Assembly (NCBI GenBank): GCA_964388945.1
Contig: CAYMCM010000093.1
Location: 1 to 6,783 of the forward strand
DNA length: 6,783 nucleotides
Source of the DNA: Roseburia_D sp964388945
GTDB lineage: Bacteria; Bacillota; Clostridia; Lachnospirales; Lachnospiraceae
Direction: 5' to 3'
Position numbers and translations under genes: made by a program. This document shows, in pieces, positions 1 through 6,783 of the stretch; within the stretch, counting starts at the first letter, position 1, and every line of letters begins with the position of its first letter. Below the pieces are notes generated by a model. It worked only from the letters and a program-made list of their open reading frames with translations, was not told the DNA's origin and did not search any database.

Positions 1-105
1 CTGCCATAGCATACTGTTAATATACCATGAAAGAGGCTGGGTTTCTATGGGGAAATCAAATTCCTTTTCATAAATTCCACCATGTCTTCTTTTACTTAAT
101 TTCAA
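1..105 (-). CDS. Candidate start of a downstream gene overlapping the STAND gene's 3' end; runs off the left edge
   Basis: A minus-strand frame is open from a TTG at 105-103 to the window edge (35 codons, beginning MKLSKRRHGGIYEKEF and later including SWYINSMLWQ). It overlaps the last 14 bp of the giant gene in a different frame, which would allow translational coupling. The peptide composition looks protein-like, but no clear Shine-Dalgarno precedes the TTG. An ATG at 83-81 lies in another frame and stops after 12 codons. One extra T in the TTT at 73-75 would join that ATG to the same open frame (MVEFYEKEF), so a frameshift or a sequence error is also possible. The product is not recognised. 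An open stretch of 35 codons can occur by chance, so this is a weak call. Confidence 0.3.
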   Translation of the reverse strand, partial: MKLSKRRHGGIYEKEFDFPIETQPLSWYINSMLWQ

Positions 106-3100
106 AACTCACTGCACCAGCTACTTGTTTCAAATCAACTTCAAACATACTTTGAATTTCATCGAACGCCTCTTTGGTCACTACCCATCTTTGAATAACA
201 GGTTGATACATATAAATGCTATTTCCCATATCTGTCCTTAAACCATAGTAATACTCAAACCTACCTATCGTTTCATCATTGGAATTAACTATCTTTATGC
301 CATCATTAAAAATAAGTTTCCATCCAAAGTGGTTTAATGCACGCTGTGAAAACATACACATAATATTACTACCTTTAAAGCTTGCTACTCCAGTATTATG
401 TACAAGTAAGTTGCAATGTCTTTCCTCTTCAAATTCATCACTTCTATGTATTAAAAGTCTTACACTTCTTTCGTAAGCATACAATGCAAATTCCCTTTCC
501 ATAGTAGGAAAATCAATATATGTGGTCATAAATCCAGCCAACTCTTTTTTGTAGCTGTATTCTGACAGAGCTCCACCGAGAACGATTTCATTATCTGATA
601 TTCCCATATTGAAAATATTCTTTAATATCTCCTCCTTACCATCTTCACCTTGTACTTCAAATTCATCAATTTTAATATCTAATAGTTTGTTTTCCTGATA
701 CGGCCATATTGCCGGTGATTGCAGTAAAATGAATGGTTCACTTGCAGAAAGAATAATTCGACTTAACAAAATTTCTTCTCCAGCCCATCTTCCCTTATAC
801 CACTCTTTATACAAAACTCTAAGGAATGCAACATTTATATCATACAAAGCTACACAACATTGCTTTGTGCCGCCTACATTTAGCAGCATACTCTGTGTAT
901 CAGTTATTTTATTCATATATGTTGCTACTTTACATTCTATGTCACTACAATCATCCCACATTTCCTCTTCTATCTGTTTAAGTGCTTCCGTAACATATGT
1001 TGTACCAGTTAAATGTTGTTCAGAACTTTTTATGGATAATAGCTTTTTGGTGCTATATTCTGGAATATCTGCAAAGTACTCTTGCTTTTCCTTTGGCAAC
1101 TCAAATCCATTTTTTCCACACAATCTTTGCAACAAAAGTCTAGAATAAAATGCGACATTAAAATCAAAATCATTAATATGCTTTGTAGACAAACTCTCCA
1201 ACCGAACTATATCCATTGCTCCAGTTTCAAACAACAATTCATAAATCATCAGTATCCATTCTTTAGCTCTGTAATGAAGTTCATCCCAATATTCTTCTAC
1301 TTTCGTCACTAACTCTGGATAAATTTGCAATAAATGATAGATGCCTCTTAATGCATTTTCTGCTGTATCAGAATTATCAGAAAGCATAAATACAATAAGA
1401 ATCCTAATGAATAAATCCTCAAATGAATCTATACTCTCAATATCCAATAAACTATACACTCTTTGAAGATTCACATCTACTTCCTCATCGGTGTTTTCTT
1501 CTTGAATATCTATTCTTTCAGCTGACGAAATCCAAAGTTCATGGGTATTCAGTAGAGTATCCAAACCTTGTTTGCAATATTCTTTGCCGCATTGTTTTAC
1601 TTTCCACAAACATAAATAAGTCAAATTTTCTCCCGGATAAAAGCTTTCTCTTTCTCCCTCTAATCCTGTTACAAAATATAACCGTATATGCTTATCAGCT
1701 ATTGAATTCGGCAAATTATTAATTGCATACTTTAAAATGTCTCTGTTTCTCCAACCATATCTTTCATTAGCAAGTTCTTTATCTAAAATTTTTTCTAAAC
1801 AGGAACAATAAATCTCTTTATCACCACGCATCGACTCGCATTCTTCAAAGAATTTTTGTCTATCATGATATTCCAATTCACCGAACTGTAGATATCGCTC
1901 AATATAATTGTGTGGAATTTCCTCACTTTTTTCTGTTTCTGACTTATCACACCATCGGTTTGGAATAATATATCTGCTTGGATCAACACGAGCACTTATT
2001 TCAGCTTTGCCCATTTCGCATATTTTCTCGTATAAAGATAGCAAGTTATTTCTTTTTGCACAAGTCTCTATTGCTTTATCTAACGCTACAATCGATGAGT
2101 GGTTGGATTCATTTTTCCAATTCAACATCCCCAAACAAAATGCCCAAATAGATAATAAATTCTGTTCTGAAATATTTGCATTTTTTAAATATCCTATCAA
2201 CCCTTCAATAATATATTCCGGCTGTTTTAATAATTCCGACATATATACAGATGTAGACAAGACTTTCTTTACTACACCTAAGTCATTACTGAATAAATCG
2301 CCATATAACTTACAATTAGCTTCATAATCAAGTCTGTTATCTCCCAACTCTTCCATTTTCGCAGAAAGACCTTTTATCTGCTCAGTATATTTATATGTAT
2401 CGTCGTATCCTGCTTCAAGTAAATTATCATACCACGCCAAAACATTACTCAAGCTGTATTCCTTATTAGATGCATATCCTATAACAGACCATTTTGCTTT
2501 TTCTCTTACAACTGATGTGTCAATAAATGTTCCTAATTGATATTTATCAACCAAATGCAGAATATCTTTGATAATTCTATTTCTATCACCTATAGGATTA
2601 TCCCAGACTTTACCCTTCTCACCAAGCCAATCCTGATACCACTCTGTTAATCGGGCAACATTCTCTCTATAGAAGTACCACCCCGCATCCATAACTTGAT
2701 GTACCGGATTATTTGCAAATATTTTTTCACATACATTTGAAACAGCAGATTTATATGCCTCTGTTTCTTGCGAAGCCATAATAATATATGCTTTCAAAAT
2801 CAGCGAATATATATTTCTCGTTTGTGAATCCAACACTTTAGGAAACCAATCTTTAATTATAAGCAATGATAAAATTCTCTCTATCTCACTTGGAAGTTCT
2901 GCAAAACTCTGCTTATTATGTTTTGCATATAACCAATATCCAAGATAACAAAGGCTATTGAACCACAATCCATAATAACCTTTTTCACTATGAGAATGTT
3001 TAGCTAAATATTTATCCAATACTCTCTGAGACACTACGGTTCGATCTACTGCCGGTTGTAAGTAACTCACTACAACAGCATATATACTGTAATAATATAT

Positions 3101-6016
3101 TTCATGCTGAATATCTCCATGTGGCAATTCAATATCTCTAATTTGATTATATATATCTTCTCTTTTATATTTATCATAGCTTTCAATATTACCTGAAATA
3201 ATCCTCATAAACAAATCGAAAACCATACCTAATTTGCTTTTTGTGAATAATTCTCTATTCACAGTTTCGATAATACTAATTGAAGAAAAATCTAAATTGC
3301 CAATCAATTTTATCAAAATATCAATTAAAACTTCTGGTCTAACCGCAATATGTTTAATACTGATAAGAGCTGTTTCTAATTCTTCATCTTTAAAATTCAG
3401 AACAGATTCATACCACAATGATTCACATAACACGCGCATGAAAAAAGTTATTTCATCATCCAAACCGTTACCCTTCACGAGCATATTATATCGCTTTGAC
3501 CAACAGAGCAATTTACCTAAATCATCTGCAATTTCTTTTGCTTCTGTTGATATCATTATATAATTCGGATTTCTTGTATCTAACATCCCTTTGTCTCTCA
3601 AGATATTCCAAAGTTCCAATACACTTAATCCTTCAAACCAACGATTAAATAAATCAACAGCCCTTTCCTTTTTTCCAGAATAATACAAAACCCTGGCGTA
3701 TGATAATACATCTGAAATCAGATGAGCATCCCATTGATTTATGGGTTCCACATAACACTCATAAGGAGCCACACCCACATACAATCTTACATCCCTGAAT
3801 TCAGAGTCCTCAATTTCATATTTTGTATTTTCCAGCTTATCAATTGTTAAAATTGCCGTAGATAAACGCTGTAATTTGCTATAATCAATTACCTCCTCTA
3901 AAAACAAACCTTTCATTATATTATTTGATATTATAGTTAATTCTGGAAGCTCAACTCCATTTACATAAGCCTCAATAACAAATTTACTTGTAAAAACATC
4001 AACCATTTCCTTTTCACGTTTTGCCATAGACATTAGTCTTATAATATCAAAATAAAAGGCTTGGCTTTTATCCTCTTTACATAAATAGTAATTGGTCAAC
4101 GAATTGGCTATTTCCTGCGTATGTTCATCATCTATATTTACAATATTAGACAAAAACACTTTGACATCATTATGTAAAACTTGATATTTACCATTCTCCT
4201 CTATAATTAATGGCTTTAACGTTTTTAATACATTATTCCAGACCCCAACGGGTATAGCAAGTTCAGGAAATATTTCAGCTAACATCTGCCCGTCAACACG
4301 CTCATTTAGAAAAGCAAATACACCTGCTAACTTGTAATCTAAAAAATCATACTGTTTTAACGTACCAACCGCATTGTCCCATATAGCAGAATAGTATTCT
4401 TCAATATTTCCACTTAATTTTCTATCTGATAATCTTCTTGCCAGCTCTATTACATCCGCACATTGACTTGCTTCATATACAGCAAAAATAGCTGCCAAAG
4501 TATTTTTTTCAGAGTACCTTTCAATAACATCTGTAATTGCATTATATTCACTATTTCTTGTAGCAGATATCTTTTGAGCAACAAGTGATAAGATATCTTC
4601 TCTCTCAATCCCTGGCACATCTAATCTCTTTACATTATCATCTGTCTTCTTTAACCATAACGGATAATTTGGATAGGATTCTTGTGGTTGTCCTGATATC
4701 AATAATTTTATATTATTCGGAATGTATTCTGGTCTTGGTAATGTAGCCAAAAATGTCTCCGCTATAATGCCAGCACGCGCCGCATGATCAATTCCATCTA
4801 TTGCAACAACAAATGTACATCCAGTATCTTTTGCATAATTAGATGCTATTTCGAAGAATCGTGTTTTCATCTCTTCCAGCGACATAAAACAATTTTGTAA
4901 CGGTACATTATATTTATGCAAAGAACCTTTTAAACACTGCTTTAATTGGATGAAAACCTCGTTCCAAAAATGTTCCTTTTTTACCCTTTCAGAAACATCC
5001 ATCGGTAAGTATTCTTTATCCGGTTGAATAGGCTCATAAGCATAATATCTAATTTTTATAATACTGTCTCTTTTATTACATAACTTGCTAACAATATTTG
5101 TTTTTCCTGTTCCCGGTATCCCTGAAAGAAACAGAACCTTTTCTTTTCCTAATAATAATTCTGCCTCAATCTTCCCAACAAAATCTTTACGGCTCTCAAA
5201 AAATGGCTCAGCTGGTATCAATTCATGATTATATGGAGAAATATAATTATCAATCGATAGTGCTTCATATACATCCTCCACATAAATTCGCGAAGTATTT
5301 CTCACAGAGGTTGTCCACTTTCTTAATGCATGATCAAGTTTTCCTAATAATTTATCTGCATCCTCCAAACTAATCCCAAACCCTGTCGCCAAGTGAGACA
5401 ACACCTCATTCTCTATTTCTTGTAAATCCTTCTGTTCTGTTTCAAGTTGCAATAATCTTAAAAATTTCAACTTATCTCCATCATTTTGAATTCCATTGAG
5501 CTGTGTTTTCCATTCATTCCATGCTTCAGGATACTTTTCAAATTCAATATCTTCAAATTTTTTCACTATTTTTAACTTTTCATTTAATTCGGTCCAAAAA
5601 ATATCAAGTGATGGTCGTATATAGTTATCTTCTCCTTTTGTTGTAGAACTAACTTGACCCTTTCTTCTATTTGTAAAAATTTGAGGAATAACTTTGGTAT
5701 ATTGGCGACTCTCTTCTTGCCATGAATCTGCTAATTCAGCCAATAATGATTTACTCGTCTTTTTTGCAGAATAAATTAAATCTGCAAATGTCAAAGTATC
5801 CTCTGCTCTGGTATGTTTAACTTGAATACATAAGACACTTCCATCTGTATATGTTACTACAACATCATCTAAACCCAATCCTACATTGGCCTGTAATTCA
5901 ACAAATTCTATGTTATTATCTTCATTTAACATATTGATAATCTGCTGTTCACCCACAGACCATTCATACCAATATGGATCCCCCATTCCTGGCTTCGTTT
6001 TTTCTGTATAATTCAT
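92..6016 (-). CDS. Giant Avs-like STAND NTPase with N-terminal PD-(D/E)xK (Cap4/DUF4297-like) nuclease domain; predicted antiphage defence protein, 1974 aa
   Basis: Predicted cytoplasmic antiviral sensor-effector. Seen, numbering from the ATG at 6016: residues ~12-120 form a restriction-endonuclease-like domain, with helix acid E23, D50/D51 in GLGLDDVVV, and the Q65-x-K67 strand (CIQVKH). Residues ~150-270 are a charged helical linker. A P-loop NTPase covers ~275-530: Walker A GIPGTGKT at 299-306, Walker B-like VVAIDGIDH around D407/D410, and a sensor-1-like LLISGQPQ near 438-445. A winged-helix-like segment lies at ~560-626 (ends YQVLHNDVKVFL). About 1340 residues follow, largely helical and in places TPR-like (around 770-795), ending in a beta-rich tail (~1868-1974). 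Known: Avs proteins of this size and order bind phage terminase or portal through the C-terminal repeats, then oligomerise and activate the effector. Inferred: the same role here; the ligand is unknown. The ATG at 6016 is chosen over 6106 because AAGGAG sits 9 nt upstream and the promoter overlaps the longer frame. The frame is intact and the key residues are present. The alternative is another nuclease-STAND defence protein outside the named Avs types. Confidence 0.85.
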   Translation of the reverse strand: MNYTEKTKPGMGDPYWYEWSVGEQQIINMLNEDNNIEFVELQANVGLGLDDVVVTYTDGSVLCIQVKHTRAEDTLTFADLIYSAKKTSKSLLAELADSWQEESRQYTKVIPQIFTNRRKGQVSSTTKGEDNYIRPSLDIFWTELNEKLKIVKKFEDIEFEKYPEAWNEWKTQLNGIQNDGDKLKFLRLLQLETEQKDLQEIENEVLSHLATGFGISLEDADKLLGKLDHALRKWTTSVRNTSRIYVEDVYEALSIDNYISPYNHELIPAEPFFESRKDFVGKIEAELLLGKEKVLFLSGIPGTGKTNIVSKLCNKRDSIIKIRYYAYEPIQPDKEYLPMDVSERVKKEHFWNEVFIQLKQCLKGSLHKYNVPLQNCFMSLEEMKTRFFEIASNYAKDTGCTFVVAIDGIDHAARAGIIAETFLATLPRPEYIPNNIKLLISGQPQESYPNYPLWLKKTDDNVKRLDVPGIEREDILSLVAQKISATRNSEYNAITDVIERYSEKNTLAAIFAVYEASQCADVIELARRLSDRKLSGNIEEYYSAIWDNAVGTLKQYDFLDYKLAGVFAFLNERVDGQMLAEIFPELAIPVGVWNNVLKTLKPLIIEENGKYQVLHNDVKVFLSNIVNIDDEHTQEIANSLTNYYLCKEDKSQAFYFDIIRLMSMAKREKEMVDVFTSKFVIEAYVNGVELPELTIISNNIMKGLFLEEVIDYSKLQRLSTAILTIDKLENTKYEIEDSEFRDVRLYVGVAPYECYVEPINQWDAHLISDVLSYARVLYYSGKKERAVDLFNRWFEGLSVLELWNILRDKGMLDTRNPNYIMISTEAKEIADDLGKLLCWSKRYNMLVKGNGLDDEITFFMRVLCESLWYESVLNFKDEELETALISIKHIAVRPEVLIDILIKLIGNLDFSSISIIETVNRELFTKSKLGMVFDLFMRIISGNIESYDKYKREDIYNQIRDIELPHGDIQHEIYYYSIYAVVVSYLQPAVDRTVVSQRVLDKYLAKHSHSEKGYYGLWFNSLCYLGYWLYAKHNKQSFAELPSEIERILSLLIIKDWFPKVLDSQTRNIYSLILKAYIIMASQETEAYKSAVSNVCEKIFANNPVHQVMDAGWYFYRENVARLTEWYQDWLGEKGKVWDNPIGDRNRIIKDILHLVDKYQLGTFIDTSVVREKAKWSVIGYASNKEYSLSNVLAWYDNLLEAGYDDTYKYTEQIKGLSAKMEELGDNRLDYEANCKLYGDLFSNDLGVVKKVLSTSVYMSELLKQPEYIIEGLIGYLKNANISEQNLLSIWAFCLGMLNWKNESNHSSIVALDKAIETCAKRNNLLSLYEKICEMGKAEISARVDPSRYIIPNRWCDKSETEKSEEIPHNYIERYLQFGELEYHDRQKFFEECESMRGDKEIYCSCLEKILDKELANERYGWRNRDILKYAINNLPNSIADKHIRLYFVTGLEGERESFYPGENLTYLCLWKVKQCGKEYCKQGLDTLLNTHELWISSAERIDIQEENTDEEVDVNLQRVYSLLDIESIDSFEDLFIRILIVFMLSDNSDTAENALRGIYHLLQIYPELVTKVEEYWDELHYRAKEWILMIYELLFETGAMDIVRLESLSTKHINDFDFNVAFYSRLLLQRLCGKNGFELPKEKQEYFADIPEYSTKKLLSIKSSEQHLTGTTYVTEALKQIEEEMWDDCSDIECKVATYMNKITDTQSMLLNVGGTKQCCVALYDINVAFLRVLYKEWYKGRWAGEEILLSRIILSASEPFILLQSPAIWPYQENKLLDIKIDEFEVQGEDGKEEILKNIFNMGISDNEIVLGGALSEYSYKKELAGFMTTYIDFPTMEREFALYAYERSVRLLIHRSDEFEEERHCNLLVHNTGVASFKGSNIMCMFSQRALNHFGWKLIFNDGIKIVNSNDETIGRFEYYYGLRTDMGNSIYMYQPVIQRWVVTKEAFDEIQSMFEVDLKQVAGAVSFEIK

Positions 6017-6025
6017 ATTTTGACT

Positions 6026-6031
6026 CTCCTT
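6026..6031 (-). promoter_or_regulatory. Ribosome binding site that fixes the start of the giant STAND gene
   Basis: The minus strand reads AAGGAG followed by 9 nt and then the ATG at 6016-6014. This is a strong Shine-Dalgarno match at workable spacing. No comparable site precedes the upstream in-frame ATG at 6106, whose upstream bases are AT-rich. The start at 6016 therefore removes 30 residues from the longest possible frame. Confidence 0.85.
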
Positions 6032-6070
6032 GACGACTCCATAATCAAAACATCCGTGTATTATATATCT

Positions 6071-6099
6071 ATTATAATTCCATAAATCTATCGAAGCAA
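6071..6099 (-). promoter_or_regulatory. Sigma-A-type promoter of the giant STAND gene
   Basis: On the minus strand, TTGCTT (6099-6094) and a perfect TATAAT (6076-6071) are separated by exactly 17 bp. The -35 box matches consensus at three of six positions and the -10 box at all six. Transcription would start near 6064, giving a leader of about 48 nt before the ATG at 6016. The promoter lies in the gap after the integrase, so the defence gene can be transcribed independently of int. The call rests on sequence alone. Confidence 0.7.
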
Positions 6100-6130
6100 C
6101 TTGCATATTAAAGATAAACTTATTCTATTC

Positions 6131-6783
6131 CTATTTCCCACTCACCTTCTCCACTTCCCTCTTCGCTTCTTCATACCCCAAATGCGTATACACATCCATT
6201 GTTGTCGCAATCTCCGCATGTCCCATGAGATACTGCAGCGATTTTGGATTGATTCCCAGTCTTGCCATATTAGTACAGTAGGTATGTCTGCATACATGCG
6301 GTGTGATGTTTATCATCTGGATTTTGTGTGTTCGGTTGTATTTTGCAACCATGCGGTGCAAGTACCCTTGCCAATGATCTGATACTTTCGGCATTCCATT
6401 TTTATCCAAGAACAGAAATCCAATCTGTTTATCAACCATTGGTTCTACCTTTGGACGTTTTCGGTTTTTCAGGATACGTTGAAATGTTTCATATACACCG
6501 GGTGTCATTGGAAGATTCCTTGCACCGGAAGTTGTTTTTGTCTCTGTAATCAGGTATTGCATATTCGGAAGTCGCTGTAACTGCTGATGTACATGGATGA
6601 TTCGCTCTTTCATATCAATATCCTGTATGGTCAGTCCACAAAATTCGGAAATTCGCAATCCTGTATGAAATAGAATATAAATCGCATCGTAATACTTACT
6701 GTAATGTTTATCGTTCTTTATGAATTCCAGAAACTGTTCCATCTGCTCTATTGTGATGGATTCCCTTTTCTCAGAATCATTTT
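6131..6783 (-). CDS. Tyrosine recombinase (phage/Tn916-type integrase), catalytic domain; 5' end outside the window
   Basis: Site-specific recombinase that would integrate and excise a mobile element through a covalent 3'-phosphotyrosine intermediate. The window shows the last 217 codons or so. The frame stays open through the right edge, reading NDSEKRESITIEQ before the internal ATG at 6742, so that methionine is not the start. Numbering from it, the full active set is visible: R30 (TGLRISE), K69 (TKTTSGAR), H149 and R152 (HVCRHTY), H175 (LMGH) and the nucleophile Y185 (DVYTHLGY), followed by a short tail to the TAG at 6131. Full Tn916-type integrases are roughly 380-410 residues, so the arm-binding and core-binding N-terminal part is missing here. 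Sampled lines run about 38-42% GC, somewhat above many lines of the neighbouring giant gene. The gene ends 114 bp upstream of that gene's start on the same strand. In Tn916-like elements int lies at an element end, so an attachment site could lie close by. Confidence 0.95.
   Translation of the reverse strand, partial: NDSEKRESITIEQMEQFLEFIKNDKHYSKYYDAIYILFHTGLRISEFCGLTIQDIDMKERIIHVHQQLQRLPNMQYLITETKTTSGARNLPMTPGVYETFQRILKNRKRPKVEPMVDKQIGFLFLDKNGMPKVSDHWQGYLHRMVAKYNRTHKIQMINITPHVCRHTYCTNMARLGINPKSLQYLMGHAEIATTMDVYTHLGYEEAKREVEKVSGK

Noticed and set aside
1..91. Terminator after the STAND gene
   Set aside because: No stem-loop with a T tract was found on the minus strand after position 92.
729..1148. 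Plus-strand open frame of 139 codons
   Set aside because: It lies wholly antisense to the intact STAND gene, has no clear ribosome binding site, and its translation is low-complexity Ser/Phe/Ile/Leu typical of a shadow frame. The same applies to the other plus-strand frames, including 1908-2327 and 3234-3563.
1795..1995. Minus-strand open frame of 66 codons
   Set aside because: It is on the same strand but in a different frame from the STAND gene and lies inside it, with no sign of independent coding.
6017..6130. Intrinsic terminator or small RNA in the gap between int and the STAND gene
   Set aside because: No GC-rich hairpin followed by a T run is visible; the partial AT-rich symmetries are explained by base composition.
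6131..6742. Treating the integrase as a complete 203-aa gene starting at the ATG at 6742
   Set aside because: The frame continues open upstream to the window edge with integrase-like sequence (ESITIEQ before the methionine), and a tyrosine recombinase needs its N-terminal DNA-binding domain.
1..6783. CRISPR array, tRNA, rRNA or insertion sequence
   Set aside because: No regularly spaced repeats, cloverleaf-like sequence, rRNA segment or transposase frame was seen; nearly all of the window is covered by the two coding regions.

Overview
The window is AT-rich DNA whose composition, Shine-Dalgarno sites and integrase type suggest a low-GC Firmicute, probably a Clostridia member (for example a gut Lachnospiraceae-like organism). 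This assignment is inferred from style, not from a marker gene. All supported genes read on the minus strand, so the biological order runs from the right edge (6783) to the left edge (1).

Right end (6131-6783): the 3' two thirds or so of a Tn916/lambda-type tyrosine recombinase gene. The catalytic domain is complete with all six expected active-site residues. The reading frame is open to the window edge, so the N-terminal DNA-binding part lies outside. Next comes a 114-bp intergenic gap (6017-6130) with no visible intrinsic terminator. It holds a convincing sigma-A-type promoter (TTGCTT, 17 bp, TATAAT) and a strong ribosome binding site.

Centre (92-6016): one intact 1974-codon gene fills almost 90% of the window. 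It encodes a giant multidomain NTPase. The N-terminal domain is a PD-(D/E)xK nuclease-like fold of the Cap4/DUF4297/Mrr sort, with D51 and a Q65-x-K67 motif. A helical linker follows, then a STAND-type P-loop NTPase (Walker A GIPGTGKT, Walker B-like AIDGIDH), a winged-helix-like segment, and about 1340 residues of mostly helical, repeat-like sequence ending in a beta-rich tail. This is the layout of an antiviral STAND (Avs) sensor: the C-terminal superhelix binds a phage protein, the NTPase oligomerises, and the nuclease degrades DNA. The longer reading frame from 6106 is rejected because the promoter lies inside it and the ribosome binding site fits the ATG at 6016.

Left end (1-105): after the giant gene there is no terminator. 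An open frame overlaps its 3' end by 14 bp and runs off the window. It may be the start of a second gene, but its start is weak (TTG) or would need a frameshift, so it is only a candidate.

Together the window looks like the edge of an integrative element or defence hotspot. A mobile-element integrase abuts a self-contained, single-gene antiphage system with its own promoter. Whether the defence gene is cargo of the integrase's element or sits just outside its attachment site cannot be decided from this sequence.
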